This document shows, in pieces, positions 25,029-37,800 of a stretch of 64,000 nt of DNA. The notes beneath the pieces were generated by a model. The model was not told where the DNA came from. It saw only the letters and a list, made by a program, of their open reading frames with translations, and did not search any database. Source of the DNA: Malurus cyaneus samueli (lineage: Eukaryota > Chordata > Aves > Passeriformes > Maluridae); the NCBI GenBank assembly GCA_009741485.1, contig CM019238.1, positions 8,413,477-8,477,476 on the forward strand, read 5' to 3'. Each line of letters opens with the position of its first letter. Within the stretch, counting starts at the first letter, position 1. The translations under genes were made by a program, and so were the position numbers.

Positions 25029-28000
25029 CCTTGACTTCTTGGCCTTACCAATGCTGTAGAATTCCTCTTAACTGACTTCTTAACTAGAAATGTATTAAAA
25101 ATTAAGCTGAGCAGTGCAAAAACAATAATTCGATTCAGGAGTTTAGCTGAACATTCAGAAGAGCATTTCTTTGCTCACAGTGTTTGGAAGTAAGCTCAAG
25201 ATTCATTGCTGATAATGTACACCTATTTTGGTTTTATTCTAAATTCCATGTAGGAAAGGTGCCATAAAAAGAATTTAGTTTTGACCCAGTGTCAGTTACA
25301 AAATTTTTGATTGTTTCCCAGTTCCCAGAGTTTATCCTTGGATAGAATGAATATTTGTGGTCCTTTTCATAACTGCTTTGTGGGGAGAAAAAAATGCTTG
25401 AGTTTTAGTTAATTTTGGTTTAAAACAGATAAAATTTTACTGAGGAAAAAAAAAGACATAGCAAAGTAAAAGAAGACATAATGAAATGAAATTAGTGCTG
25501 CAGAGAAGTGGGTGTTTGGCTCTAGGTTTAATTTTAGAAGTGAAGAAATTTGCTTCAGAGGAGAATTGAGTATGACCATAATTCCTGTCAATTCTGTAAC
25601 TTCTTCAAGTGTGAGTATATGGTTGGAATAACAGACCTCAAACTACAGGGAGCATTTCATTAAATAAAAAATGTTAAATTATGATAAAATTGCAGACAAT
25701 TCTACTCGGTATTGACTTCAGTTTTGTTTGTTTTCTCTGCATAGTTCATTTTTCCCTCCTTTAGCTTCTTTTTCTGCTCTCTCTTTGCTTCAACTGTGTT
25801 TACAAGAGTGGATTTTGGATTTATAGTGTGACAGAAATAAAAGGACATCTAATTCACTGGCTAATTGGTAGTGCCTGGAGCCATGTGTAATTTCACATAA
25901 CTTTTGTGAAGCTCTGGCTGCCTTGTCCCTTAAAATTGAAACCAAAGTCACGCTGTGCCTATGGTTGGATTTAGGTGTTGTTTTTTCCTGTTTCAAGTAT
26001 GTGTTAATGAAGGCAGATGCATGAGCACACTGTACACACCCGATGAGTGGGACATCAGCAACATGAACAAAATTCATTGTTACTGATTCAGAATCAGTTG
26101 TAGATAATGCTACTTGCATCACTGCTTAATTTTCGGTGCCATCTTAATCGGTAATGTTGGCAAATATTTTTATTCTTTTAATGTATTCTTTTATTTCACT
26201 TAATAAGAAGATGGCTTTTCAATGTAAAAATTCATTTAAACCAGTTGCCCAAAGTATATAAAAAAAGACGGAGATTCTGAAAGAAAGACATCAGCCTTAC
26301 ACTGCTGATGGAGATGCCTTGTCCTGTCTCCTGGCAGCATTTGATGTGGCAGATCTGTCACTTCTCAATCAAGTCATTGATGGTAGCAGAAAGGCAGACA
26401 AGTGTGCATGCACATCAGTTTCAGAGGACTAAGTACAGAATTCACAAGGTGTAGAAGAGTAAAGCAGCTGCTTTGGTGCTGACTACACGATGTACAAGCA
26501 GCAGTTTAACTGTGGCCTTTTCTGTTGTCCTTTCCTTGCCAAGTGTCCACTTGCTGTTGAGTCACATGCTAATGTGCTAAGCTCTGTCAGGCAAAGACCG
26601 ATTCTATTTAGAGAAAAGATTGTGTGTTTGCTTACAATGTGTCAACAGGAAAGCTGAATTCTAAAGAGCAATAAAGGCTTCCCAGTTGTCACCATGAAGA
26701 TCAAGGGCAAGCATAAGTACAGGATCTGGAATACAGCCTGATAGAAAAGGAGGTAAGACTTGAAATAACAGCAGGTGGCATTGAACACTGGGGTGATAAA
26801 TATGACAGCTACTATACTCCTAAGGCCAGGATGAACACACTTATAAAATCAGTTTGATTGAATGGGAAGTGTATATATTGATAGGTTTATCAAGCAATAT
26901 TTTTATCGCAATCATAATAAAATAGTCTGCTTCTCCTTTGCAGCAAAATCAGTAGATATAAAGAAGTTGGACTCTGTTTTTTATAAAACTTCATATATTT
27001 AGTAATCTAGGCTCAAGCATGCTCTCCCATTAACTTCCTCATCAATGGTTTCTAGACTTTTAGCTGTTGAGCATGTTGGAAATAGTACAGACAAGAAGGA
27101 TCAATCACAGTGTTGTTTTGCTGTGATCAATAAAAGACCTCTGTGACAGTAAGCTGGGAAATGGTTTTTCAGAACATCTTATTTGTTTGAAGAGTAAAAT
27201 ATTTCCCTACCCATGGCTATGCTATGAATAGAGGATTTAATTCAACCCTTCTTTTCCCTATAAAGGGCAGAATTGCTGCAGCCCTCTGATCTGACCCTCA
27301 GTTGTTTATTCCTCCTTAGAGTCCTGTGAGCACACCATGCTTTGATGTAATGCACACAATGTGCAGGTATCAATTTCCCACTCAGGCACCATCTCTGGTT
27401 TATTTAGTGAAAAGCATTGAGATCCCAATTCTGACTGAGCCCTTGGGCTGTAGTTCTTCTGTCTGTTTATTATAAGCAGTGAATGCTAAAGTAACAAAGT
27501 CATAAAATAATCAGAAGCCTCCCCAAATGGTCAAATAGGTAATTCTGCTAATATATTTAAAATCTGTTAAAAGAAATAGAATCAGATACTTCAGTGTTGC
27601 ATTGGGGTCTGCATTAGACCCTGTAGTTATATTTCAAGGTGGACATACATGAATTATATGTCTTTATGTGTGTTTATGCAAACACTGATTTTAATATCAG
27701 GAAAAACCTGAAAGGTTTGCAAAATACCACCTTATACCTCAGGCCAATCTGTGGAACATCTGGTTTATCAACAGATGTAATTTTAACAGTGGGTTTATAC
27801 CACAGTATTCAAGAGACTGGCGAATTCGGGAAATTGCAGAATAATAACAATTACTATAATTATAACAGCAGGGATTTCAAAAAAGAAAAAAGTATCCTTT
27901 TTTCTGAGAAATAGCTGCACCTGGAGCTTTAGTTACCAAATAAATTCTCTTTATTTCCAAAGAGTTTTCAATTTTCTCTAGCATTGTGTATTTTTAATTA

Positions 28001-30299
28001 AATCTGTGAATTGTGATTATTTTTCCAGAAGTTCAAGCAGTGAAGGTCAAACGTAATCATAGTGATGACTTCGCTCAGTCAAGAGCTGTTTATAAGATAC
28101 AAATAAATCTTTTACCTAGTAAAGCAAAAGTGATTGACTAACAGATGCCTTAAGCTAAAAGTTCTTCATGCCTTTTCACATGAGTTCTTTAGTTATTAGG
28201 AAGAAAATAACAAGATTAGGACCATGTTAAATTGTTACGTCAAGGACTGAAAGCAGTCCTTAAAACAAAATTTTATTCTACACCTCTCGTAAATCCCAAT
28301 TTGACTTGATGTTTTTCTTCAGGAGGAAAATGCCATTTGCCAAACAACTGAATGAAAAAGCATCAAAACTGTCACATCATTGTCTTCAGTACTTTGTGAA
28401 CTTTGTCTCTCAGTGCATTTTTTTCCTTAGCAAAACTGTGCACTTATTGAGGGAGGCAGGACTTTCCATTAATGTTAATGAAGTCAGCAATTTGTACTAA
28501 ATAAACTACACGACTTTATTTCATGTATAGAGTAGAATATGTTACAGATAACACCCTGAGAAATGAATACTCAGTGATTTCATACAACATATGTAGGAGT
28601 AGATTCGAGATACAGTTTTTTTAACACTATCACATTAGGACAACTTAATTTTCTGCTGAGTATGAATAATTTTACTGTGAAATAATTTATCACCAATATT
28701 AATTCAGATGTTCTCAAATCAGCTGGCTACATTATTTAAATCCAATAGATTTTTACTTTTGTAAGTCAAAGTACTCTCATTAATATTATATTTTTTTAGA
28801 ATAAGTGCCATGTTCTCTACTTTGAAAAATAAAATAGTTCACAGCCGAAGTGAACCTTTATTGCCAACTTTATTAGGAAATGTTTAGAAAGACAATCCTT
28901 CAGTCAGTGGATTGTGTAATCAAGATCATGAAATGAATCTACAGTTTCCATTTTGTTGTAAATAATTCTCTGGCCCCAGTCTAGAATCCAGAGATAAAAA
29001 ACCCCAGTAAAACATCAGAAACTTTAATTTCATGAATCATTTTGGCTGTGTAAGACTGTAATACTCACTGCATTGAGACTTTCAGCCCTATTTGTCCTTA
29101 AGGAGCATTTTGGAATTTCTTTAATTTCTTCTGGAGAATAATTTAAATACCACTGTGATGAGCACTCTAGAAAAACCCATGACAAAATTAATTGTGACAT
29201 CTTCAGCTCACAATTTGAATTTTATGCAGTAAATATCAGTGTGCATCTACTCATTATCCTGCTTATGCCTGTGTTTTTTAAACCACAGAGCTTCATCCAT
29301 AAATAAATAAGGGCAGGTTTTATGCCAAAAAAGGAAGGCCCATCCTCTCCCCTCTAATCTTTTACCTGCACTCAGCTTTTAGTTTCAGATATCAGGGGAA
29401 AACACAAATTAATGCCAATGAAGGCAACACAGCAACAGAAAGGTAGAGTACATTTCTGGATCAATTATCATGAGGATTTGAATGTAAAATTCAAGTCCTT
29501 GTTAGAAAAGCAGTAAGTTTTTCTTACTCCGCAAAATTCTGACATAACCATCTGTTTTCAAACTGTTTGGAATCTTCATCTAATGTTAAATGGGTTGATA
29601 TGAGAGGAGTGTACATTTCCTTCCTTACCTATACTCATAACCCCAGAGCAGTTATCTCACTGCTATATATTTTTCTAACCTGTTGATCCTCTGAATTCGA
29701 GATGGTTTTGGCCATATTTTGAGCTTTGTACAAGGAGATGTTCTCAGGAGGAGGAATGTTAATGGACTTAGTTGGAGCTCCTTGAAGCAGCTGCTCACTT
29801 TGATCTTTAAAGTGAATCATCAGAGCTCAGAGATGATCAGTGAACAAGGCTTAGGAAGGTTTGACTGCTGAAAGCACAGCCTGCATGGCAATGAGCTCCT
29901 TGTTGGGATTACCTGGGACTTTGTGCTCTTACAAACTAAGGGAAGCATTGTGGCATCTCTGGGTATTCTTGTTTGTCTTCAGCTCCCAAAGTGATTTTGT
30001 TTCCTATTGCTTTGAAGATACTGGTCTTTAAACATTACAGTTTCATTGCCTTTACTATAATATATGGAATAAAATCTCTGTTTTCTAGTTTGGGAGTGCT
30101 AGTCTGTCTTTCTGTGGAAATTACTTGGTTATCTATAATAATTGTTGTCAAGCTCTATTTCAAACTCTGCTAAATGCTTTTTCTCTGATGAAAGAACTAG
30201 AATTTCACGTAACAATCACAATGTGGGCACAGTGCAAACTTTACCCAGTAGCATTACATTTTCTGAGGTTTTCCTGTGTTTATAATTCTGAAGTTACTG
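25029..30299. other. Gene-free AT-rich DNA
   Basis: No gene, RNA gene or recognisable transposon is visible. The open frames are short, up to about 110 codons, and without family motifs. Sequence from about 26270 to 26860 is somewhat less AT-rich but contains no supported feature. The last 150 bases may be a very degraded continuation of the CR1 fragment that follows. Confidence 0.65.
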
Positions 30300-30960
30300 A
30301 GTATTCATAAGGCTACGATTTTAACCTAAGATCTCTGTTGCCTCTGGCAATAGCTGGCTCAGAATCAATTCCTGGATACATAAAGTGAGAACTGTTTGGG
30401 TTTGTTTTTTTTTTTTGCCAGGTTCATTACTTTGCATTTGTTTAGTTTGAATGTCATCTGTCATTTTATCCTCAATCACTCAGTGCCGTGGAGTCTTTCT
30501 GCAACTCTTTTTTTTTCCAGTCCGTTTTTGGTTTTCTCCCTCTGAAAAACTTGTCTTTAGTAGCAAACTCAATCTCTTCTCCATTCTCTTTTCCTGATCA
30601 TTCCTGAATGTGTTGAGCAGCTGAGGCCTTAGCAGAGATCCCTGTGGGATTCTACTTGTACCTTTCCTTCACTGAGAAAATTGACTATTTATTGCAGCTC
30701 TTTCTTTCTAATCTTTTAGTAAGTTATCCCTGTGAGGACCTTCCCTCTTATGTCAGCTTAATTTAAGATCCCTTAGTGATTGGCCCTCGTTGAACACTTC
30801 ATGGAAATCAGAGTTGGCTGTGTTAACTCTCCCTCCTTTGTACTCACTCAGTTTATTTAGTTTATTTTCAGTGATTTTTCTCAGAAAATTCTAAAGTGGA
30901 TTGTAAAGACTGTTAAAAAAAAGTCCTGTTGATTCTATTTTGAAGTAAGGTCACTGATTG
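30300..30960 (-). mobile_element. CR1 LINE fragment, reverse transcriptase region
   Basis: Read on the minus strand, this is a decayed piece of the CR1 non-LTR retrotransposon ORF2. CR1 moves by target-primed reverse transcription of its own RNA. The reading shows the reverse transcriptase block PQGSxLxPxLxNxFxxD (around 30590-30650). Further along comes a disrupted version of the catalytic FADD segment, readable as FATKD (around 30555). Near 30440-30460 is the QMxFxxxKCKVM stretch that follows the catalytic core, in which the usual Trp before QM is a stop codon. Frame changes and a poly-T run near 30410 also break the frame, so it cannot encode an active enzyme. Both ends are approximate. 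It is 5'-truncated and lacks the CR1 3' end. It is recognised from memory of the family consensus, not from a search. Confidence 0.88.
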
Positions 30961-33365
30961 ATAAAGTGGGCAGACCAACAGCCTATATAAGTGCAAGTTT
31001 GCTTAGTTTCTCTTGAAAAAGAAGTTATTTACATTCTCTACAAGTTATTTTGATTCAGGAGACATTCTACCTGTGCTTGATAGTGTTTCAGTAAGCACCT
31101 TCTAATGACAAACTATAGGACTTGCTGGGGGTAATGAGAAATGGTAGATGAGAGTCTTTTGTGAATTCCACCACATTTACCCTTGTAAAGCTTCAGTACT
31201 GATGATAGCACCTCAGCATTCAGTTAAATGATGTCAAAGCAGAGAAAAATGTATATTTTGGGTCTTGGCACATAACCTCCAACTGTTTGTAGCCACATGC
31301 CAAAGAAGAAATTGACCTGTACTGTTTGCAGTAGAGATAAAATTCTAATACTTTGAAGGTCAGGGGATTAAGAGTGGTGTGACATTTTATAAATAGCAGT
31401 TTAACCACTTGCCATTTCAGTGTACAAAGAAAATGGTATTTGCAATCTTTTAAAGTGTTCTTAAGACAAAGTTGTAGTTTGTAGAGCAACACAATTTGCC
31501 ACTACATTTTCTGATAATTTGTGAAGTAGTAGAAGTTGCTGCACTTCACTTTCTAGTGTTGGAAATATCTGTCACAAGTTAGTCCCATCTTCTGAAGCTC
31601 TGAGTCATTATGCCTTGGAAAAACATGGGGACTTTATCAATAAAGATACCTAACAAACATAAGATCCTTCTCCTCATATTTACTGTAAGGATAAAGGACC
31701 AAAAGCCTGGTATTTTGGAAAGAAAATAAAAACTGCAGTCTGCTGCTGCGTGTGTACAGAGAATAATCTGTGTTGGTAGTTTGGTAAGGCTCAGAAGGAA
31801 ATAACAGCAGGTTTGGCTGTGCTGTGTTTGTGTAGCTCTTTTAATAAGCAATAACACAGATGAGTATCATTGCAGGCTGAAATGGGAATTTTTTGAGACC
31901 ACATGAAGTTTACTATTTGCTCAGGGTTTCTTCTACCTTCTTGTAGCATTTTTTTTTTGTTTTTTTTGGTTGTTGTTTTTAATATTGTAAAGGAACAAAA
32001 ATGCATTTAAAAACACTGCATAAAATTATTGCACTCCCCACATAAAATTTTTCTTATCTGAAGAAACCTAAAAAATTAAGTAAACAAAGTATAATGTACT
32101 CTAAAGAGATTTCTGCTTTGATTACATTTGTATGCATCATTCATAATGGATTATTAATAGAAGAAACAAGAAATTCAAGAGAAAGTAAATATTTTATGTA
32201 CAAATATATGTGCAAAATTTATTTCTAATCATCCTTAGCATTACAGAAAAAGCGAGCTCTAATCCTTCTCAAGGAGTAGTATAAAAAAAAAAGAAGCCAT
32301 TTAGAAAATTTGACCTCTCAGTCCTTATTCTGGTGGACAAGAGAGCTTAAATGTAGGACTTCTTGCTTCTTTGAGGACCATAAACTAAGGTGTTTAAATT
32401 GTAGAAACAAATTGTTTAAATTCGAGTAATCAGGAAAAGTTTCCAAATGCAATTAGGGGACAAAAGATCTTGAACTTATTATGGGTTTGGCAAGCTTGAG
32501 ACCTCCCACTTCCTGAATTGATCATTACTTATCTATAAATTTATTTTTCTCTCCTGTCTTTGCTGTTTTGATATGTTAAAAAATTATACTGCTTTTTTCA
32601 TTATTAATGCTAAGTCTGAAAGAGGAGCAATGAATCTTCTGAGTCAGGATGAGCTTAAAAGGAATGGAATTATAAAAGAAAGGTGGTAATTGATGAGTAC
32701 CAACTGTGGCAGCAACGTGTGAGATCAAAAATGATCACATTAATAAATCTTCTCCTGAAAGCAGAGTTTTGTTTGGCTCTACCTAAACCAGCTGCCACTC
32801 ACTCTGCCAGGCACCACTGGGTTCAGCCATGAAAATTACCTGAACTGAGTCCTCACCCACATCCTTGGTATGAATTCCCCTCCCTGGAGTTTGGACATGT
32901 CCAATCAAGTTGTAACACCACAGTTTGGGCTGTGGAAGTGTCCTCTGTTTGCAAGACAGGATGTCTCTCTCTATGTCTGTAAAGAACTACTGACAGTAGA
33001 AGAAGAAATAACAGATGATACAGATTCTGGTTGTTGAGCTGGTGTTGTACAGGGGTGGTTTTTTATCCCTGAAAGCACTGAGACAATTTGTACCCATTAA
33101 CAACCCCAGTCCTAGAGCTGTGGATCCTGGGCTGGTGCAGGGGAATGGGTCACAGAAAGCAGCCAGGCTGCTCTGCTGCTGTGACAGCTTCACCCATTGA
33201 ACACCTCAGAGACAGCATTGCAGCCACAAGGACAAGTGCTCTGACACAGGGTGGTTTGTTTTTTTTTCTTTAATTATTATGCAGGACAGAAGCATTGTCA
33301 CAGCAGACACCTGTTAGTAAGAGTCTTGCCAAGGACAGAACTTTTAAGATTCTGCTTTAATTTTC

Positions 33366-33392
33366 TTTTTTTTTTTTTTTTTTTTTTTTTTT
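33366..33392 (+). repeat. Poly-T tract (T27)
   Basis: An uninterrupted run of 27 T follows a single C and is followed by CTGACAG, which resembles a splice acceptor by chance composition. No exon is recognisable after it. Confidence 0.9.
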
Positions 33393-34815
33393 CTGACAGT
33401 TATTATACTGTTCTCCAAATGAGAACTGATGCTTGGAAGCCTAATAAACCAGAACAGTTAGAAAAATATAGTACTGTTACCAAGCACATCAGGCTGAATA
33501 CTGATTAACTCCATTTGTATCAGTGCTGCTGCTCACTTGTACGTTGGTGTGATGTAAAATAGAATTCAAAGAATGGGAGAAATGAATAGTAAGAGTGATA
33601 GTCACCACAAGAGAGAATGGACTGACACTTTCAGCATAGATATTATTAGCCTTCAAATTCAGCGATTTGTCTTTGTTCCAAGGGAGCGTATCTGATATGT
33701 GAGTGTTCAGTCTTTCTCAGTATCAGATGAACTGCATTGCATGTGTGCAGCACAGCCATCGCCTCCAATAGGACTTTGAATCTTGGCTGATTCTGCACTC
33801 TTATTTCAGGGAGTAGTTTTCATTAATATAAAAGATTATACTCTGAGAAGAATAAACATTTTTATTTCTTCTTACAACGTGAAGAAGTGACATGAAGGGT
33901 TAATGAAACAGGAAGATTTATTATAAAAAGCTAATTTTATATGTATTTTTAGGGGGAGATATTAAGTAGGAGCTATAGAGATACAATATGTTGTTGAGTG
34001 TCAAAGGAAATGTCTCATCTGGTCCCAGGAATGACACAGGGATGAGTCTGGCTGTCCTGCCACCAGAGATCAATCATGTTACATTTCCTAGCTTTATTTG
34101 ACACTGTCATGTTACTTTATATTTCTGGAAGGTGATACAAACTCAGTGGAAGAGAAATATCAAGGCTGGCAGTACAGATCAGACACAAGCACTGTTTTGG
34201 ATAAGTTTGTCTCTCCTAGATTGATTACTATTGTATTTTAAGGCAGCTCACATAATTTGCTGCACCAAATATGAAAATAAGCCTCTAGGTTTTATGAAGG
34301 ATCTAAATTCTAATGACTGAGGCAATGTTTGAACACTTCTTTAGAAAATCAAAGTAATTCTGAAACCTTAGTGTCTTTCTTCTTTAAATGTCTTTATGAC
34401 ATAAAGTTTGTATTCTCAAACTCCAAATTGATAAAGCAATAAAATAAAAAGCTATTGCTGTGCTTGAGGAGGGTATGAATTCAGAGATGTTTTGTAGTAT
34501 AGTTCAAATTTAGAGGTTGGGCCAAGTATTTATTTAGTGCATGTTACTGCAGCCTTAATTAGAGTGGTGAAATATGACTTATTCAGTTAAGTATCTGTCA
34601 TTGAGGAATTCTTCTTCAAGCATGGCTGCAGAGACTGTGTCTCCTTTGTGCAGCCATCAAATTCTGGAAAATATGTAACTGAGAGCAAGAGGAGAGAATT
34701 ACCTCACCAGGAACTAAAGACCTTGCAACAATAACACGAGCCATAACCACTAATTTTTCTTTCATGAAAGCTCTTATAGGAATAGCATTTTCTAAATATT
34801 TCCCAATGTAAGAGG

Positions 34816-34850
34816 TATTAATTATTCATAAATTAATTATTAATACTTTT
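34816..34850. repeat. AT-only stretch with clustered ATTA cores
   Basis: Overlapping TTAATTA and AATTATT words, partly palindromic, give several homeodomain-type ATTA cores within about 35 bases. In an AT-rich background this is expected fairly often, so it is recorded as low-complexity sequence only. Confidence 0.6.
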
Positions 34851-37800
34851 AAATTATAACTCTCAGCAATCTGTGTTGAAGACTGTACTTGATGGTGCAG
34901 AGAATACCTATCAAGTTCAGAATAATCTTTTACAAAGCTGTGAGATTTGTTCTGTTTTAAAATGTAAAATACTCTGGAATGCAATTATAAGATGAGACAT
35001 AGCAAAATGTAATTTGGAAACAATTTAATAAATGAAGTTAAAATTGCAAGCAGGTTTGTTAAGAATAGAAAGCAAAAGCACCTTTTGAACCATTCTAATG
35101 AAGGTGCACATTTATATTTGAGATATATTCATCTTCACCATTTCTACCAATGTGCTGTTTATTTAAGTTATGATTAAGGAAGCTGAAAAATGTTAACCTC
35201 TTCACAAAAGTAATGCAGTCACCTATTTAAATCTAAATGAAGATAAATGAAAACTCGTGTTCAAGTTAAGCTCGTACAGCATGTTGAAGATCTTATATGA
35301 AGGAGTTGGGGGGGAAAAAAGGGAAAAGTTGTGTAGGTGCTGTGATTCATTCTTTAATCTTCCACTGTACGTTTAGGAGTTAACAAATTCTTTATTGTCT
35401 CTTGAACTATTTTATTTTCCCTTCCTAATTAATCTTCTTGGTTTTTGAATTCTCCCTTTCTTCAATAGTAGAGAACAGTGCCAATGAGGAAGTCAGTTTT
35501 TCCTTTAGAAAACTCTTCATAGCTTATGGAGCACATGTGGTTTTTTTAACAGTGGAAAGGATCGGAGAAATTGGATTTGAGGTGTTTAATTAAGTCTCTT
35601 CACAGACAAATGGTCTTGATGAGTGACAGGTTGGCATGGTTAAGTCCACCAGGAAAAAGAGCAATTAGAATGAACCTGTGGACTCTGCATCACGTTCTTT
35701 TCAAGTTCAAGCCACAGAACTAATTTAGAAAAGAACTAACATGATGTTGACAGAGAATCAATAATGAAAGGCACCATAGGATATTTCACTAATGTGAAGT
35801 TGCTTTAACCCCCACCCCACAATTCAACATTTGTTCTCAATTTATTCAGTTTTAACTCTCCTGTGATGTAGTGTTCTATGAATGTGCATGTATATTATGA
35901 GTTTATCTTTCCCCCTTTCAAAACATGTTAAAAATAAAATTACTCATGGATTAAAAAAACCCTCTATTTAGTGAAATCAGTCAATTTTATATATGCAAAA
36001 TATGTTAAAGAAATTTGAGTTCTATTTGAGTTGATGACAAATACTTTCTCTGACAACATTTAGGATAGAAACAACATAATGCAAGGTAGTGTAACTTAAA
36101 TGTTCATATCTTCAGAACTAAGGCAAACATTTGCTTTTGAATATCTGTTGACAGGGAGGAATCTTTATCTGTCTAGTAAATTCTGCTGTTCTGTTGGGTA
36201 TAATTTTTATTTTGCTTACTGTCTAAGCAGTTTCAGTTTTTGTTTCTCTTCTTGGCATACTTCTTTTATTGTTTCTGTACCCTGAGAAGTTTGCAAATAA
36301 AATCCAGAAACTGGTTTGAGATGTGGGTAACTGGATGTGAAGAATCCCACCTTTTTTGTTTACATATAGCTTTTACTGGGTAGGGAGACAAATTGGTCAA
36401 ATGCCAGACACTTTGTCAAAAATGAGTGTGCAAGGAGAACAAATTCAAAATGAAAATTGCATTCATGACAGTGGTGTTCAGTGGGATTTCTGTCAGGAGA
36501 CAGCAGAATGCAGGAGAGGAAGCAGTGATGCTTTTCCTTGGAAAATAAATTCCTAAGAAAACCCCTGGGTTCATCACAGTGCATCCTCTGCCAGGTTTTA
36601 CTGAGTTACTGGAATTAAGTTGCTCTTTTGGATGGGAAAAATGGGTGATAGTCACACTTTTGCTTTAAAGAGGTCAACCCTTTGGATTTGGGAGTCAAAT
36701 TCAGAATTGCTGAAAGGAAAAGGTGATTTTTTTTTTCTCCATGGAAAATTGTGCTGTCAGCTAAAAGACAGCCTTAAATATTGTGGTTTCTGCTCATGCT
36801 CCATGGGCCAGTGTATCATTACATTCTTTCTGCTAATGTGCCCTTCCTTTGCTTCTAAGATGTCGTTTCAAAGCATTTTGTTGCTGGCTGAGACACAAGA
36901 AGAGCACTCAGAGAATTCTGTGCACTGGGGCATATTGAGTTCATTCTCATTAGGTGTTTGCTAAATCTTTAGGATACTAAAACAAGTTTCTTGGAATTAA
37001 TGTGTGGCAGTTATTTCAATTAAACATTTGCTAAAGGCTTTTAATGTTCTTATCAGTAAAATTCAGTGTAAGCCTTAGATTAATTTGTCCATGATTGTGT
37101 GGTGCTTTGGAAATGCAAACTACTAAATAAGAAAGAAATGCTATTATTGTACTGTCTTCTAGATTCTGCAGTACTATGGCTATTTTCCTGCTCATATTTC
37201 TCTTCAGTGCTGGAAATATATAAAATTTAACTTGCCTAAGAGTTGAAAGGCTGAAAAATATCGGTTATATGCAGAATTGTTTGCGTAACTTTATCAGATA
37301 AATATACTTCTGTATATTATGGCTCATCTTTAGCCATAAATTTATTTAAAACTTAGACAAGAGAGAACAATCTGAGATATAGAAAAGTTTGCACCTCCAT
37401 CTAAAAGAAAAAGGAGGGGGTGGCAAGAAAAAAATAAACTGTGCTGGCAGTGTCCCAGGTAGATACTGAGGTTTGTGCTGGTGTCTAATTATTTGTCGCA
37501 TTGACACTTGTAACTTTTCAAAACAGTGGTTTCAGGTTCAAAATGTAAGGCTCACTTCAGGAAGAATTTGATTCATCATTTTTTGTTTCATTGTGTGTTG
37601 CTCCAGTGCCTTGAGATTGGAGCTGTGTAGGAAGAGCAAGGAAACTTGTCTTTTGAAAATGCAGCACGAGTCTGTAATCTGTTTTTAGTATCTAAGGCCT
37701 AATTTAGTTATCATTTAATCACATATTTAAATACCATTGGTCACAATAGCCCTTAAGCAAATGTTTACACTTTGTTGTAAGTATATGTACTTTCCTGAAC

